From contig CM041783.1 in NCBI GenBank assembly GCA_023374045.1, positions 124,311,503 to 124,375,502 of the forward strand: a stretch of DNA of 64,000 nucleotides. The letters are read 5' to 3'. This DNA comes from Limonium bicolor (taxonomy: Eukaryota; Streptophyta; Magnoliopsida; Caryophyllales; Plumbaginaceae). How positions within the stretch are numbered: the first letter of the stretch is position 1; every line of letters starts with the position of its first letter. Both the position numbers and the translations under genes were made by a program. Under the pieces are notes generated by a model. That model was not told where the DNA came from. It did no database searches and saw only the letters and a list, made by a program, of their open reading frames with translations. This document shows, one piece after another, positions 11,315-22,105 of the stretch.

Positions 11315-11723
11315 ACAGCATTTTTGGTTGGGTCATGTCTGATTGCATGGGGGTCAAAGAAACAACAAGTGTTGCAATCTCAACAGCTGAATCTGAATAC
11401 ATTGCTGCAGCAAGCTGCTATGCTCAACTCACTATGGCTTAAACATCAAATTGGTGATTATGGCGTCAAAACAGTACATTACCAATTATATGTGATAATA
11501 CAAGTGCTATCTCTATTTCCCAAAATCTTGTGCATCATTCTCGTACCAAACATATTGACATCAGACATCACTTTCTTAGAGATTGTTGTGAAAGGAATTA
11601 GTTGGTTTAAAGTAAATTTCTACTGAGGACCAACTAGCTGACATCTTTACTAAGCCATTAAGTAGAGAAAGGTTTACTAAGATTGTTCATGATCTTGGAA
11701 TGATATTCATTGATCACAATTAA
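11315..11723 (+). pseudogene. Ty1/Copia RNase H C-terminal remnant
   Basis: Immediately right of the CACTA end the sequence reads TAFLVGSCLIAWGSKKQ, then after a frame break [32 protein letters not shown], and finally STEDQLADIFTKPLSRER with a stop at 11721-11723. These are diagnostic of the Copia RNase H end. At least three frame breaks make it non-functional as written. The upstream Copia coding sequence is not found left of the CACTA element. Lineage may be SIRE-like because of the env-like frame that follows, but that is inference. Confidence 0.85.
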
Positions 11724-12215
11724 ACTATCTTTTATTCCCATGATATGTCACCGACATGTGAGCAACACATATTATATTGTCATTCAGTAGTCAACGATCA
11801 GTTTAATGCATAGAAATTATGTCAAACGACTACTTGAAACAAATTTGTCATTTATCACAACAAGTGAGATTAGTTTAGAGAAGGTCCAATGGATAGAAAC
11901 GGGAAAACTTCTCAATGGATCGTTGACAACCATCACGACCGCTACCTGTTATGAATAGTACCATTAGGACATGTCAGTGAGCGGACGAGGAGCGGTCACC
12001 GATCGTTACTCGATATCAATAAAAGGGCGACAAGAGTTCCTCTCTTGTCACACTATTGCTCTCACTCTCTCTAATCTCTCTAAGCACTCAAAGCAATTTC
12101 TTTTCTCTCTTCCAAACACTCTTGTGAGATTAGTGCAAAGAACCATTGCCTCACAGCCGCTAAAAGAACACCCGATCAAAATTTTTAAACTCCAGTACAA
12201 ATCCTCTAAACAAAA
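11724..12215 (+). other. Non-coding leader between Copia RNase H and env-like frame
   Basis: No gene. It contains pyrimidine-rich CTCTCT stretches (about 12050-12115) just ahead of the ATG at 12216, resembling a 5' leader of a second open frame of a retrotransposon. Confidence 0.4.
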
Positions 12216-13680
12216 ATGGCACCCAAAACTGATCTTCGATCAAAGGCTAAGGAAATTCTCAAGGAAGATTCCTCACAACAAGTGGCCGACATACAGCCGA
12301 CCAAATCTCTAGCTTGTCTGACCAAAGAAGAGGAAGATCAACTCGTGATCAAAGTAGTACAAGAAGGCGAACTATATACGAGTGAGGTAGAGTACATAAG
12401 AACTCATGTTCCCAAAACACTACTACCTCATTGAATCCGGCATCTTTAAACCTACTATTCTTCCTAACCCTGCTCCCCCACGGAAAATCCACAAATGTCT
12501 TCTCCTGCTCCTTCACCAAAACCACCAAAATCACCACAAGAAATCCAAAAACAAATCCAAGAGCCATTCCACCGCTCTATAACTGGTCGCGTAACACGCG
12601 CATCAAAGCGTACTCAAAAGCTAACAGCACCACAAAAATCTCACTCTACCCTGGAAAGACCACATGACGACTGCACTTCTCCAATGAAGAAGAAGCAACT
12701 ATCTTAGCTGAAAAAGAGGCAGTTGTACAACAACTGGAAGAAGAAGAATATGAGGTTCAACACGATGAACCAGCACAAAAGTATGCTTCAGTAGAGGAGA
12801 TACACCAAGAGACAGCAGCTGACTCAGAGAAAGAGGCGAATCTCATCGCCGTGTTTGAGGAACCACTCATCGATAGATCCCCGAGACCTCAACTACAGCT
12901 TCAGGTTGAAGACATCGACACTGAGTCGCAATCACATGTCATACTCACGCACGAAGAGCGTGAGCAACTAAAGAAGGCAAAGGGCATAAAGAAGATGGTC
13001 CTTTCACCACAATGTGAAGAGCTCAAGGAGCTCCTACAAGCCAAGAAGGCCGTTGCCAAGCCTCAACCACCTCAACCTCTTAAGCGCCTTAAGAAACTCA
13101 AGGAGCTTAAGCCAGCCTTGATCATGGTTGAGAATGTCAACAACCAATCTTGTCTCGTCTTACCCAAGACGTTGGACATAGAGTGGATGGAAAAGATGGG
13201 CCTATGAGAGATCGTCGGGCTATTGGAGTTCCAAGGATGGGTAGACTTCTTCCAGAAGCCTATCCCTGTCTACACAGAACTGCTCAAAGAACACATGAGA
13301 CAGCTAGCATCTCTCCAAAAAGATGAAGATGATGACTACCTCTCTTCTTCAAAATTCAAGGCATCCACATCAACATAACGAGGTCCTGGATATGCAAAAC
13401 CTTAAACTTAAAGCCAGAAGGGCTGGTCATTACCAAGGAGACAACGTAGAATAACCTAGGACAACAAGGTGGAAAAATGGTGAATATGTTCAACAAAGGA
13501 GCAGCTATGAAAAATTTTCATGTTGTGGACATGTCCATCTCTGACAGAGTCCTGTACAATATGATCACCTATAATATAGCCCCAAGGAATCAATGAACTC
13601 ACATAGTGAGTGCAAGAGACGCAAGACTTCTGTACGCCCTCAAGAGCAAGGAGAAGATTGACCTCCCAGCCATGATTCTC
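12216..13680 (+). pseudogene. Env-like/plant-transposon-type ORF of a retrotransposon, 5' part
   Basis: Starts MAPKTDLRSKAKEILK at 12216 and continues through several frame breaks: a proline/serine-rich and basic segment (PAPSPKPPKSPQEIQ, GRVTRASKRTQ), an acidic coiled segment (AVVQQLEEEEYEVQHDE, about 12720-12840), a charged KKAKGIKK region (to 13207), and a globular region (EIVGLLEFQGWVDFFQ; DRVLYNMITYNIAPRN; RDARLLYALKSKEKIDLP) ending at 13680. The last part resembles the domain annotated as putative plant transposon protein in many retrotransposon second ORFs. It lies directly downstream of a Copia RNase H, as env-like frames do in SIRE-type elements. Interrupted in frame by the solo LTR at 13681. 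No transmembrane segment was recognised, so a true envelope role is not supported. Confidence 0.5.
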
Positions 13681-15182
13681 TGATAAGCCTCAGACTTATC
13701 ATGTTTTAGTATACTTAATTATAAGATTATTAGCCAAATTAAGGTTAGAATAATTAATATTTATGCTATATTATGTATTAAGTCTATTATTTGTTCAGAT
13801 TGATGTTTTATATGTTTTTCCATACAAGGAGACATTTCTGACCACAATGCCGGACATAAGGCCGGATCATACCTGCACGGCACAAGCATGGAGCAGAAAA
13901 GCACTCTATGCCGGGTAAGTTGCCGGGTATATCCAATCCGGCATACACGAGAAAAGTCGCCTCGATTGACCAGACGATGGCAGTTAATGACCGTTGCCAA
14001 ACCAACCTATGCCGGGTATGGTGCCGGACATATCCTGTCCGGCACAGGTACCTTTTCGTGCAGATTTGGCGGTTTCGACCGTTAGCAGTTGGGCACGTGG
14101 TTATTATATGCCGGACACAATTTGCACGGCATGACATCCGGCACGAGAAGAATGTGATGCCTATAAATAGGACGAGAAGCTACACTTTTCAACACACTTC
14201 AACATCATATTACACTCCATTCATTACTCCATTTCCGCACTCCTCCAAGGTGTTGGTGTCCAAGGAAGTTCTATGCAACTTTCCACGCGAAGAGAAGAAT
14301 CCATGGCGGGTTAAGGCTACATCCAATCTTCTTATCTCCTATGTATTCTCTCTCTTGATCTGTGTGGATGGTGGAGTAGGAATTCTTTGTTTATTCTTTG
14401 GTTAGGGAATGAAACTCTCTTTGTAAAACAATGTGTTCTTCTTAATATAATTTCAAGTTTATTTTGAGTAAGGTTCTTATTGTAAGAGAATCGGTTGATC
14501 TCTTATTCTCTTAGTGCTAATTCTACTTGAGGAGGATATATCCAAAAGTAGAATAGGTTAGACTCTCTTAATGATCTTCCTACTCTCTTCTTATGAATTA
14601 AGAGTTAGTAGTAAGAGTGAGAATTAACCCATCTTTCCCATTACCTTGTTCATTTCGTGGCATGACATATGCTCGAATTGTTAATGGGTAGTGAGTCTTC
14701 TGTTTTCTTCTCGAAAACTGGAATAAGAATAAGCATATTGACTATGCCGGATGCACTGCCGGGTGACCAATGTCCGGCATATTCAAAGTCTTTGAATACG
14801 CCGTGCATCTGGTATCCGGCAGGACACCCGGCGCATTCAATTGTTGGTTAATTCGAAGGCTTGTGTTATGTTTCGAGTTCATATTGATACTTATATGGTT
14901 TTAAGCCCTAAATCAAGAATAATCTCCTTGTAAATACCACTTAGTTTAGTTAAGTTTTAATTAGGATTAGAAAATTGTTCAATTTCCCCCTTGTCATAGA
15001 ATAGGTTATTACCGGATTAGGACTAATTTTCTATAAGTCCCTTGGGTACGATACTCTCGGTCGTAATATATTTACACTATACTCCGACCGGGTTTTATTT
15101 TGCTTCCCGTAGTAGAGTTGTAGGTTTAGTTATTTATTTTATTCTTTTGTATATAGTTTTTCCTACAATTTTTCGTTTAGCA
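13681..15182 (+). mobile_element. Solo LTR of family A (Athila/Tat-type Gypsy), 1502 bp
   Basis: Begins TGATAAGCC and ends TTTAGCA, flanked by the perfect 5-bp duplication TTCTC (13676-13680 and 15183-15187). U3 holds an array of TGCCGG/CCGGCA motifs (13848-14150), then a TATA box at 14162; a second motif group lies at 14743-14840. The 3' part (CTCGGTCG...CTCCGACCGGGTTTTATTTTGC) has the same layout as the U5 of the Athila-type element at 16472, which supports the lineage. No internal region remains, so it arose by LTR-LTR recombination. Removing it with one TTCTC restores reading continuity of the env-like frame. Confidence 0.92.
14161..14171 (+). promoter_or_regulatory. TATA box of family A solo LTR
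   Basis: CTATAAATAGG, preceded within 60 bp by CCGG-containing motifs and followed after about 30 bp by a leader-like sequence. The same motif occurs at 536-546 in the inverted copy. Confidence 0.6.
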
Positions 15183-15610
15183 TTCTCCTCACACAGGATG
15201 AAAGCCGTCACGTAAACCAAGGGCTAGTACACGGGGGAGTGGTCACCACAGCACTAAAAGACTTTGGAGTGGACACCGACAGGTTCCACGAGTGCGTGTG
15301 GACCAGTCAGGACTGCATCAATTTTGAGATGCTTTCCAAAATGGGAATCAAGACTCGAGAAGATAAGCTCGTGGCTATCCAGAAGCCCACAAAGAGCGAA
15401 GAAGCAAGGTCAGAGCCTAGATCAACGGCAAGAGCCTCAGGAATCAAAAGGAGAAGAAGTCCCACACCGGTCTACGACAGGTTGGGGACAAGTCTGGATA
15501 CTTCAGCTCGGGACGTTCTTCAGCGTGTAAGAGTAACTTTTATCACTGTACAGGTTGTCTCTTCTAAACCAAGTGTTCATCACATGGTTCAAGAAGCCAT
15601 AGATTTATAG
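15183..15610 (+). pseudogene. Env-like/plant-transposon-type ORF, 3' part
   Basis: Continuation of the frame cut at 13680: after the TTCTC duplication the same phase reads LTQDESRHVNQGLVHGG, then VTTALKDFGVDTDRFHECVW and a basic C-terminal stretch (GIKRRRSPTPVYDRLG) to a stop at 15608-15610. The C-terminal arginine/serine-rich tail suggests a nucleic-acid-binding or nuclear role, but this is a guess. Confidence 0.5.
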
Positions 15611-16112
15611 ATTCTAACATAGCTTGAGTATTCATTGTCTCATAGAGATTCGAGTGAAACCGTGAGAATTAGATTTAGGATTAGATTTTTCTTTTCCATT
15701 AAATTTTTTATTTGCCTTTGACTATCTATCTCAAAGTAACCTTTTGACATCAATGAAAATGCAACTGGTTTTTGTATATTTGAGTGCTTATGATACGTAC
15801 AAAATAATTTATTGTATTAGCGCGCTTCTTCCTTGATTAAAAATTATAAAATGATATGAGATATTTAGTCCCATCCTTTCCACTAATCCAATCTCGGACC
15901 TTGACGCCTAAAAAGTCTACAAACATAGCCCACAAAAATAGCACCTCATTTATTACCACTCACCGATCAGTCGTTGAGCATATCCAAAGCGTCTATAAAA
16001 ACTTGCTTACTCATCCACCACTCACACCCAGTACTTCACATGCCACACAATGGCACAAACTCCACAAAGTTCATCCAGTTTGAATGAATAAACATTGCAA
16101 TCCACAATTCGC
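15611..16112 (+). other. Unassigned non-coding stretch
   Basis: AT-rich, no gene. It might be the 3' end of the Copia-like element, since it contains leader/terminator-like AT-rich sequence, but no LTR boundary could be fixed. A short ATGGCACAAACTCCACAAAG start at about 16049 opens a 13-codon frame only. Confidence 0.3.
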
Positions 16113-16471
16113 ATGTTCATGGCCACAAAACACCTAAAGAAGTATGTCGCCCAAATCTATGTTCAACCAGACTCCGACTCACTCACGGCTTGGTCTATCC
16201 CCTCAAGTGTCACTCTATCACATACATGTTATCCACATTGTATGGAGTTCACCAATGATTCTGATGAGTTCGACCTTTCCACTACAGCTGAATCCCCTTT
16301 GATCAATCCTACCATAGCCAAACCCTCTTGGATCAAGCCGCTTTTTCGGAGGATGAACCTTTTGGCCCATAAGAGTATGAATGGGATACCCACTACGTCA
16401 CTCCATCTAGATTATCTTGATCATGTTTGTAGTTCATACTCTATGGAATGTCATGGCCTTTACAACATCTT
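16113..16471 (+). pseudogene. Open frame split by the Athila insertion, 5' part
   Basis: ATG at 16113 opens 119 codons up to the target site ATCTT at 16467-16471. Past the 10.5-kb insertion, and after dropping one copy of the duplication, the same phase stays open for about 39 more codons to a stop at 27089-27091. I recognise no domain; composition is ordinary (MATKHLKKYVAQIYVQ near the start, MNGIPTTSLHLDYLDHV later). It may be a further part of a retrotransposon or a chance frame. Confidence 0.35.
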
Positions 16472-18084
16472 TGATAAGTGTGAAATTGATATGGTTTTAT
16501 TGGTGCTAAATTCTTATTTATGCAACCTTTTTATGTGCTTTTTCACACTTATCCTATGCTTTTCATGACTCTTACTTGGGAAGAACTGATGCTAATTTAT
16601 ATGTTTAAAGCAGGAAATGATTGTAGAAATGCATAGAACTCCTCACGAGCTTTCCAACGCCGCAAACGGGGAACAAATCGGAGCTCATATGAAGAATTTA
16701 GACCCTGCCAAAGTTGTGTCCGGTGCGATATATTTATATATGTATATATATATATTTGTGTGAGATTGCCGTGAAAGGATTGAGGAAAATTAGGGGGATA
16801 TTGGAAATATAAAAGAAAGTGGGGGAAGGAAAAAAATAAAAAAAAAGAAGAAAGAAAAGGTAACTTGCGCAGAAAAAAAAGAAAGGAAAAAAATGAAAAA
16901 AAAAGAGAGAGGAGAAGAGGGGGAGGCGCAGACGTGCAGGAGGAAAGAAAGAGAGGAAAAAAATAAAGAAAGAAAATAAAGGAGAGAGGTAAATAAAAGA
17001 AAAGAAAAAAAGTGAAAGGAAGGGGAGTCAGAACGTAAAGGAAGGAGAAGGAAAAATAAAGAAAAAAGAAAAGCAAGAGGGGAGAGGAGACGGACAGACA
17101 GAAGAGGGGGAACCAGGCAGAAATAAACAGAGGAGTCAGACACAAAAAAAAAAAACAACTCACACATTCGCATACAGACGTCCGCGGCTCTCTTGTTTTC
17201 CCTTGGCTCTGTCGCGACCATTCCAGCACCGGAGAAGAATATTTCTGCTCCAATTTCATCAATCTGCTCAACCTTTCATCCGGCGAATTTTAGAACTAAT
17301 AGCAAGATGATTTCTATTCTCTCTTCTTGTGTTATTTCTTTAATTATGTTAGGCTAAAGGACTAAATCTTGGGTGATGGGGAATTCGTAGTTAGACTGAT
17401 AATATGATTATTTTACCACCGGTTATTTGAGATAATTATTTGGATTGTTCAGGTTGCTGTTTTTATTTATCCTTTTAATAAAAGCTGCAGATTTTTATTA
17501 TTAGCTTTGCGAATTTCTGTCACGATCTGACCGGTGAGTGATAGAAAGGTCATAGCAACCTGTTAATCTGTGGAAAAATTGATTAGATTAATTAATTGGA
17601 CCTTCAGATGCTAGAATAATTCTCGCGCTTAATCCTTTTATTTGTATGGCATTAGTTCGTGATTCGGCCTAATGTGTTACGGGTAGAAGAGCTCAATTTG
17701 ACTAGGATTTAGTCTTAAAGAGATAAAGAGAATTTGCCAATCCAAGTCTCAATTAACTGGTGAATAATTATACAGTCTAGCTAGCAAAGAATTCCCCTGA
17801 TCCCAAGGTTCCGCTTCATTCATCTTTTTACACAATTTTATTTAATTTCCTCGCTTGCTACTTTTAGTTTTTAAATCAAAACAAACGACAACCCTTTTAA
17901 TTTATTAATTTCTAGGATTAGATTTAATAACTAAGTCCCCGTGGATTTGACCCCGGTAGCTTCTAGTTCACTATACTCTTTGACCGGGATTTATTTTTGC
18001 AACCCGTGGGCATTTTTAGATTTATAGATTTTCTAGGATAATTTTCGTAGTTATTTCTATTTGTCTTCAATTTTCCCGTTTGCA
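16472..18084 (+). repeat. 5' LTR of Athila-type element
   Basis: 1613 bp, TG...CA ends. Contains a TATATA microsatellite (about 16730-16757), a long purine-rich block (about 16790-17150) and the Athila-type U5 ending with GTGGATTTGACCCCGGTAGC and CCGGGATTTATTTTTGC. Frames on the opposite strand across the purine block are low-complexity artefacts. Confidence 0.96.
16790..17150 (+). repeat. Purine-rich (GA) block in 5' LTR
   Basis: About 350 bp almost free of pyrimidines on the plus strand, interrupted by short GCGCAG islands. The block is repeated in the 3' LTR at about 25690-26045 with many one-base length differences. Confidence 0.85.
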
Positions 18085-18087
18085 AAT

Positions 18088-18105
18088 TGGCGCCGTTGCC
18101 GGGGA
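18088..18105 (+). promoter_or_regulatory. Primer-binding site, tRNA-Asp
   Basis: TGGCGCCGTTGCCGGGGA lies three bases after the 5' LTR and is the exact complement of the 3' end of plant tRNA-Asp(GUC), the primer used by Athila-type elements. Confidence 0.93.
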
Positions 18106-18331
18106 CTTGACTTTTGTCTAGTCCTTGACTTTGGTTGTCATTTGTTTTTTTTTATTTCATTTTCTTTGTTTTTATTATATTTTCAATTTATTTTGAGTTT
18201 ATTTCTTTTCTTTAGTTTATTTTGTTTTCAATTATTTCACTATTTTTTATTGTTCTTTCTCTTACTTTATTTACTTCTAATCTCAACTCTTTGTGTGATT
18301 TTCTTTTTGTGCTATTGCAGGTACCTAGTGG

Positions 18332-19701
18332 ATGCGGAGAACGCGTTCCTTTGGTCCTCCTGAAGCAAATTTTGATCCGGAGATTGAAAGGACTTTCCTC
18401 GAGGCTCTGAGAGCGAGAAGGCAGCTAGATTTCAACATGGCTGATAATATTCCTCAAATCGAAAATGGCCAGAATACAGAACTACGATGGGTACAATCAA
18501 TAGACCGCCTGCTACTCCGAGAGGGAGCCCTGTTGTTCTGCCACAGTTGACCGCTGAGTTGCTTGCTGAGTGGCAAAAGTTGAAGCCATCACATCAATCG
18601 ACTGCTGTGCGCAATCATCCAGCTGGGTGTTTCTCTGGAGCAGACCCTGCAGATGCGTTAGACCATGTGCACCGATTCTTGGTTCATCTGGACACTCTGG
18701 GTCTAGTTCCTGGTTTGGAGGAGTATGCAAGATTATGCTTATTTTCGAACAGCCTTTCAGGAGAGGCATCAAAATGGTATCATCGCTTGCCTCCAGGTAT
18801 TATCACTTCTTGGGATCAGATGACAGAGAAATTTTATGAGAAGTACTTGCCTATCTCAAGGACTCGTCAGTTGATTGCTGGGTTGATGACTTTCAAGCAG
18901 TCAGGTTCTGAGACAGTCTGTGAAGCTTGGGACCGCTTCAAGGAGCTTCTACGACAGTGCCCTCACCATGGACAAGACACTACCTCTCTAGCACTTGGTT
19001 TCTTTCATGGGCTTAGAGATGAGAATAAGGGTGAGGTGCGCTCGGCCTTGGGTGGTAACCTGTTAGCTAAGAATGGTGAAGAGTTTATGGCTGCTATGGA
19101 GTCATACTGTGAGGAGCTTAGACAGTGGAGCTCCAGTGGTGGTAGAGTTTATTCTGTGGGTTCTAGTTCGTCCAGAGCTGTAGACCCTATTCTAGAGCAG
19201 ATGGCTGCTAAGCAGGCTCAGACCGAGACTACCATGAGCCACATGTTGAAGATGTTGGAGCAACTCACGATGGGTAAAGCTCCTGCTCATTCTGTGAAGC
19301 AGGTATCTTCTAGCTCCAATGATTTATGTTGTTGTCAGTGTGGTGGGCCACATGAATTTGAATCATGCCCAGAGATAGCTGAGATGCGTAGAAATGAAGA
19401 AGCAAATGTTGTGGGTCAATCTTTTAATAGGCAGCCTTGGGTTCAGAATCAGCATCCGAACTTAAGGTATGGTAACCCCAACAATGCCTTGAACTCGTAT
19501 CAGATGAGGCCTCAGCAGCCTACTCAGGGAGTGCCTCCTGGTTTTTCTCGGCCTTCCTACAATCAGAATCAGCAATCTCAGTTCCAACAATCAGGCCCTC
19601 CCTCTTCTTCAAATACTTCCAATCTTGCAGATTTGTTGGCTAAGTTGGAAGCTAAGCAGCAGAGTCAGTATGAGCAGCAGATGATTACCAATCAGACTTG
19701 A
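18332..19701 (+). CDS. gag: Gag polyprotein of Athila-type element (one frame break)
   Basis: Forms the virus-like particle in the cytoplasm and binds RNA. ATG at 18332 starts an N-terminal segment (MRRTRSFGPP; FDPEIERTFLEALRARRQ) that shifts frame near 18485 into the 404-residue main frame beginning at 18487. The main frame has a retrotransposon gag core (EASKWYHRLPPGIITSWDQM at roughly residues 95-115, VCEAWDRFKELLRQCPHHG at about 145-165) and a CX2CX3HX4C zinc knuckle at residues 282-294. A glutamine- and proline-rich tail follows. The stop at 19699-19701 precedes more gag-like sequence (GQQKLEQHMEQLTKLLL), so this stop may also be a frame error. Confidence 0.9.
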
Positions 19702-19889
19702 CTGCTGGTCAGCAGAAGCTTGAGCAGCACATGGAACAACTGACTAAGTTGTTATTGAATCAAAGGACTCCTGGTTCATTACCTTCTCAAACGGATCCCA
19801 ATCCAAAGGAGCAGATGAAGGTAGTGACCTGTCCTGGATGTTGATGAAACAGAGGTTTGTCAGGGAGTTAGTCTTCGAAGTGGGAAGCA
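19702..19889 (+). pseudogene. Gag-pol junction, frame-broken
   Basis: In another frame the sequence continues QKLEQHMEQLTKLLLNQRTP and NPKEQMKVVT, the segment that normally links gag to protease in Athila polyproteins. It ends in a stop before the 19890 frame. In intact relatives gag and pol form one frame. Confidence 0.6.
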
Positions 19890-21386
19890 GTGATAAATAA
19901 AGATCAAGTGGCTGAGGACCAAGCTGGCGAAGAGACCGGTCTTCCTTCTTCTAGCACTGGTGCACCGTCAGGGCCTCCAGCCCCTCCTGAGGTAGTTGTT
20001 GAGGAGACCCAGGCTCCTATCTCTTCCCCTTCTCATACTTTGATTGCTAAAAATTCCAAGGGTAAGGTGGTTCCTAAGGAACTTCCTTTTCCTAATAGAT
20101 TGAAAGAGAAAGAACTTGATGATCAATTTGGGAAATTTTTGAATGTGTTTTCTAAGCTTACTATCAATATTCCTTTGATTGATGCTATCAAGCAGATGCC
20201 TAATTATGCTCGCTTTGTGAAGGATTTGATTTCTAACAAGCGAAAGTTTAAGGAGAGTGAGATCGTTCAGCTGACAGAGACATGCTCTGCAGCCATCCAG
20301 CAGAAGCTTCCTCCAAAGTGTGGAGATCCAGGGCAGCCCATCATCCCTTGCACCATTGGAGACATGGACTGTGGTTTTGGACTCTGCGACCTTGGAGCGA
20401 GTATAAATTTGATGCCGTATTCAATGTTTAAGAAGCTTCATGCTGGTGAGCTTGTTCCCATTAATTTTAACTTGCAATTAGCTGATCGTTCTTCAATCAA
20501 ACCTCGAGGTATGGTTGAGAATGTTGTGGTAGGTGTTGGTAACTTCTTCTTCCCTGCTGATTTTGTCATTCTTGATATGGATGAGGATGTTGAAGTACCA
20601 TTGATTTTGGGTAGACCTTTCCTGCGAACTGCTAAAACTGTCATTGATGTTGACAAGGGAAAGATCACTCTTAAGTTTAATAATGAGGAACTTAGTTTTG
20701 ATATCACTAAGATGATGAGAACAAATGCTTCTTCTCATGCTGTGCTTTCAGTTGATGTTGATTGTTCTGATGATTATGATGCTTTTGTTGCTAAGAATGC
20801 TGATGACTCTTTTTTCTTGCTTGAGAATTCTGATTTGCTAGAGCAGGTGTTGTGCCACTCAATTGAGGATGATAAGGAGAGCACTGAGGTAGCTACTGTT
20901 GTCCAGCAGCTTAACCAGGGTCGATCCTACTTTCGCTCTTATGCTCCTCCTGTGGAGCCACTGGACAGGCCTACTCAGAGGCTCGTTCCTTCAATAGAGA
21001 AGCCCCCTACTCTTGAACTCAAAACTCTCCCTTCAAATCTTAAGTATGCTTTCTTGGCAGAGGGTAGCGCCCTGCCTATTATTATTTCTTCATCTTTGTC
21101 TGTTTCGCAGGAAAGCAGACTTCTGGAGGTGCTAAGAAGGCACAAGGGAGCTTTGGGGTGGTCAGTGGCAGATATTAAAGGGATCAATCCAGGGTTCTGC
21201 ACTCACAAAATTTACATGGAAGATAGTGTCAAGCCAGTGAGGCAGCCCCAGAGGAGATTGAATCCAAACTTGAAAGAAGTAGTGAAAGCTGAAGTGCTGA
21301 AGCTTCTGGATGCAGGTATCATTTACCCCATCTCCGATAGTCGTTGGGTTTCTCCTGTGCAAGTTGTTCCCAAGAAGGGGGAATAG
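19890..21386 (+). CDS. pol: Pol, protease and start of reverse transcriptase
   Basis: 498 residues. A linker (KELPFPNRLKEKELDDQFGK) precedes an aspartic protease with active site CDLGASINL, Asp codon 20388-20390 (residue 167), and the flap/IILGRPF-type end (VPLILGRPFLRTAKTVIDV). The RT N-terminus follows (LGWSVADIKGINPGFCTHKI; VVKAEVLKLLDAGIIYPISD; WVSPVQVVPKKG). The frame ends in a short G-run at about 21374-21379, where one missing G would join it to the next frame. That makes a homopolymer error plausible. The protease matures Gag-Pol in the particle. Confidence 0.92.
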   Translation: MINKDQVAEDQAGEETGLPSSSTGAPSGPPAPPEVVVEETQAPISSPSHTLIAKNSKGKVVPKELPFPNRLKEKELDDQFGKFLNVFSKLTINIPLIDAIKQMPNYARFVKDLISNKRKFKESEIVQLTETCSAAIQQKLPPKCGDPGQPIIPCTIGDMDCGFGLCDLGASINLMPYSMFKKLHAGELVPINFNLQLADRSSIKPRGMVENVVVGVGNFFFPADFVILDMDEDVEVPLILGRPFLRTAKTVIDVDKGKITLKFNNEELSFDITKMMRTNASSHAVLSVDVDCSDDYDAFVAKNADDSFFLLENSDLLEQVLCHSIEDDKESTEVATVVQQLNQGRSYFRSYAPPVEPLDRPTQRLVPSIEKPPTLELKTLPSNLKYAFLAEGSALPIIISSSLSVSQESRLLEVLRRHKGALGWSVADIKGINPGFCTHKIYMEDSVKPVRQPQRRLNPNLKEVVKAEVLKLLDAGIIYPISDSRWVSPVQVVPKKGE

Positions 21387-22105
21387 TTGCAGTGCCCAAT
21401 GAGAAAGGTGAATTGGTGCCTCAGAGGCAAACCACTGGTTGGAGGATGTGCATCGATTACCGGCGCTTGAATGAAGCCACAAGGAAGGATCACTTCCCGC
21501 TACCGTTTATTGATCAAATGTTAGAGCGGTTAGCTGGGCAAGAGTTCTACTGCTTCCTTGATGGGTATAGTGGTTATTTTCAGATTCCCATCGCGCCAGA
21601 GGATCAGGAGAAGACCACCTTCACCTGTCCTTATGGTACTTTTGCCTATAGGAGGATGCCCTTTGGTCTTTGTAATGCTCCAGCCACATTTCAGCGATGT
21701 ATGATGGCGATTTTTAATGATTTTATTGAGAAGAGCATAGAAGTTTTCATGGATGACTTTTCTGTGTATGGCCAGAGTTTTGATGTGTGTCTTGATCAGC
21801 TGGATCAGATACTTGGCCGATGTGAGGAGACCCATCTGGTTTTGAATTGGGAGAAGTGCCATTTCATGGTACAGGAAGGTATAGTGCTTGGTCACAGGGT
21901 CTCCAAAGATGGTATTCAGGTGGACAAGGCTAAGGTGGAGGTCATTGAGAAGTTGCCTCCTCCCACTTCAGTTAAGGATGTCAGATCTTTTCTGGGTCAC
22001 GCAGGGTTCTATAGGAGGTTCATCCAGGACTTCTCCAAAATTGCCAAGCCCTTGTCTGATCTTCTGCAGAAAGATGTGAAATTTCAGTTCTCGAGGAGTG
22101 TTTGA
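21387..22105 (+). CDS. pol: Pol, reverse transcriptase
   Basis: The frame open from 21344 carries the RT fingers and palm: MCIDYRRLNEATRKDHFPLP, FLDGYSGYFQIPIAPEDQEK, YRRMPFGLCNAPATFQRCM, and the catalytic box VFMDDFSVYG (Asp codons 21752-21757), then the connection region (VLGHRVSKDGIQVD; VRSFLGHAGFYRRFI). Copies element RNA into cDNA from the tRNA-Asp primer. The frame is lost near 22092 by one extra base beside CTCGAGG; the downstream frame resumes in RNase H. Confidence 0.93.

Noticed and set aside
16597..17271. 224-residue minus-strand frame rich in F, L and S in the Athila LTR (and its counterpart at 25585-26164)
   Set aside because: It is the complement of the purine block; low complexity, unequal between the two LTRs, and no start context or homology.
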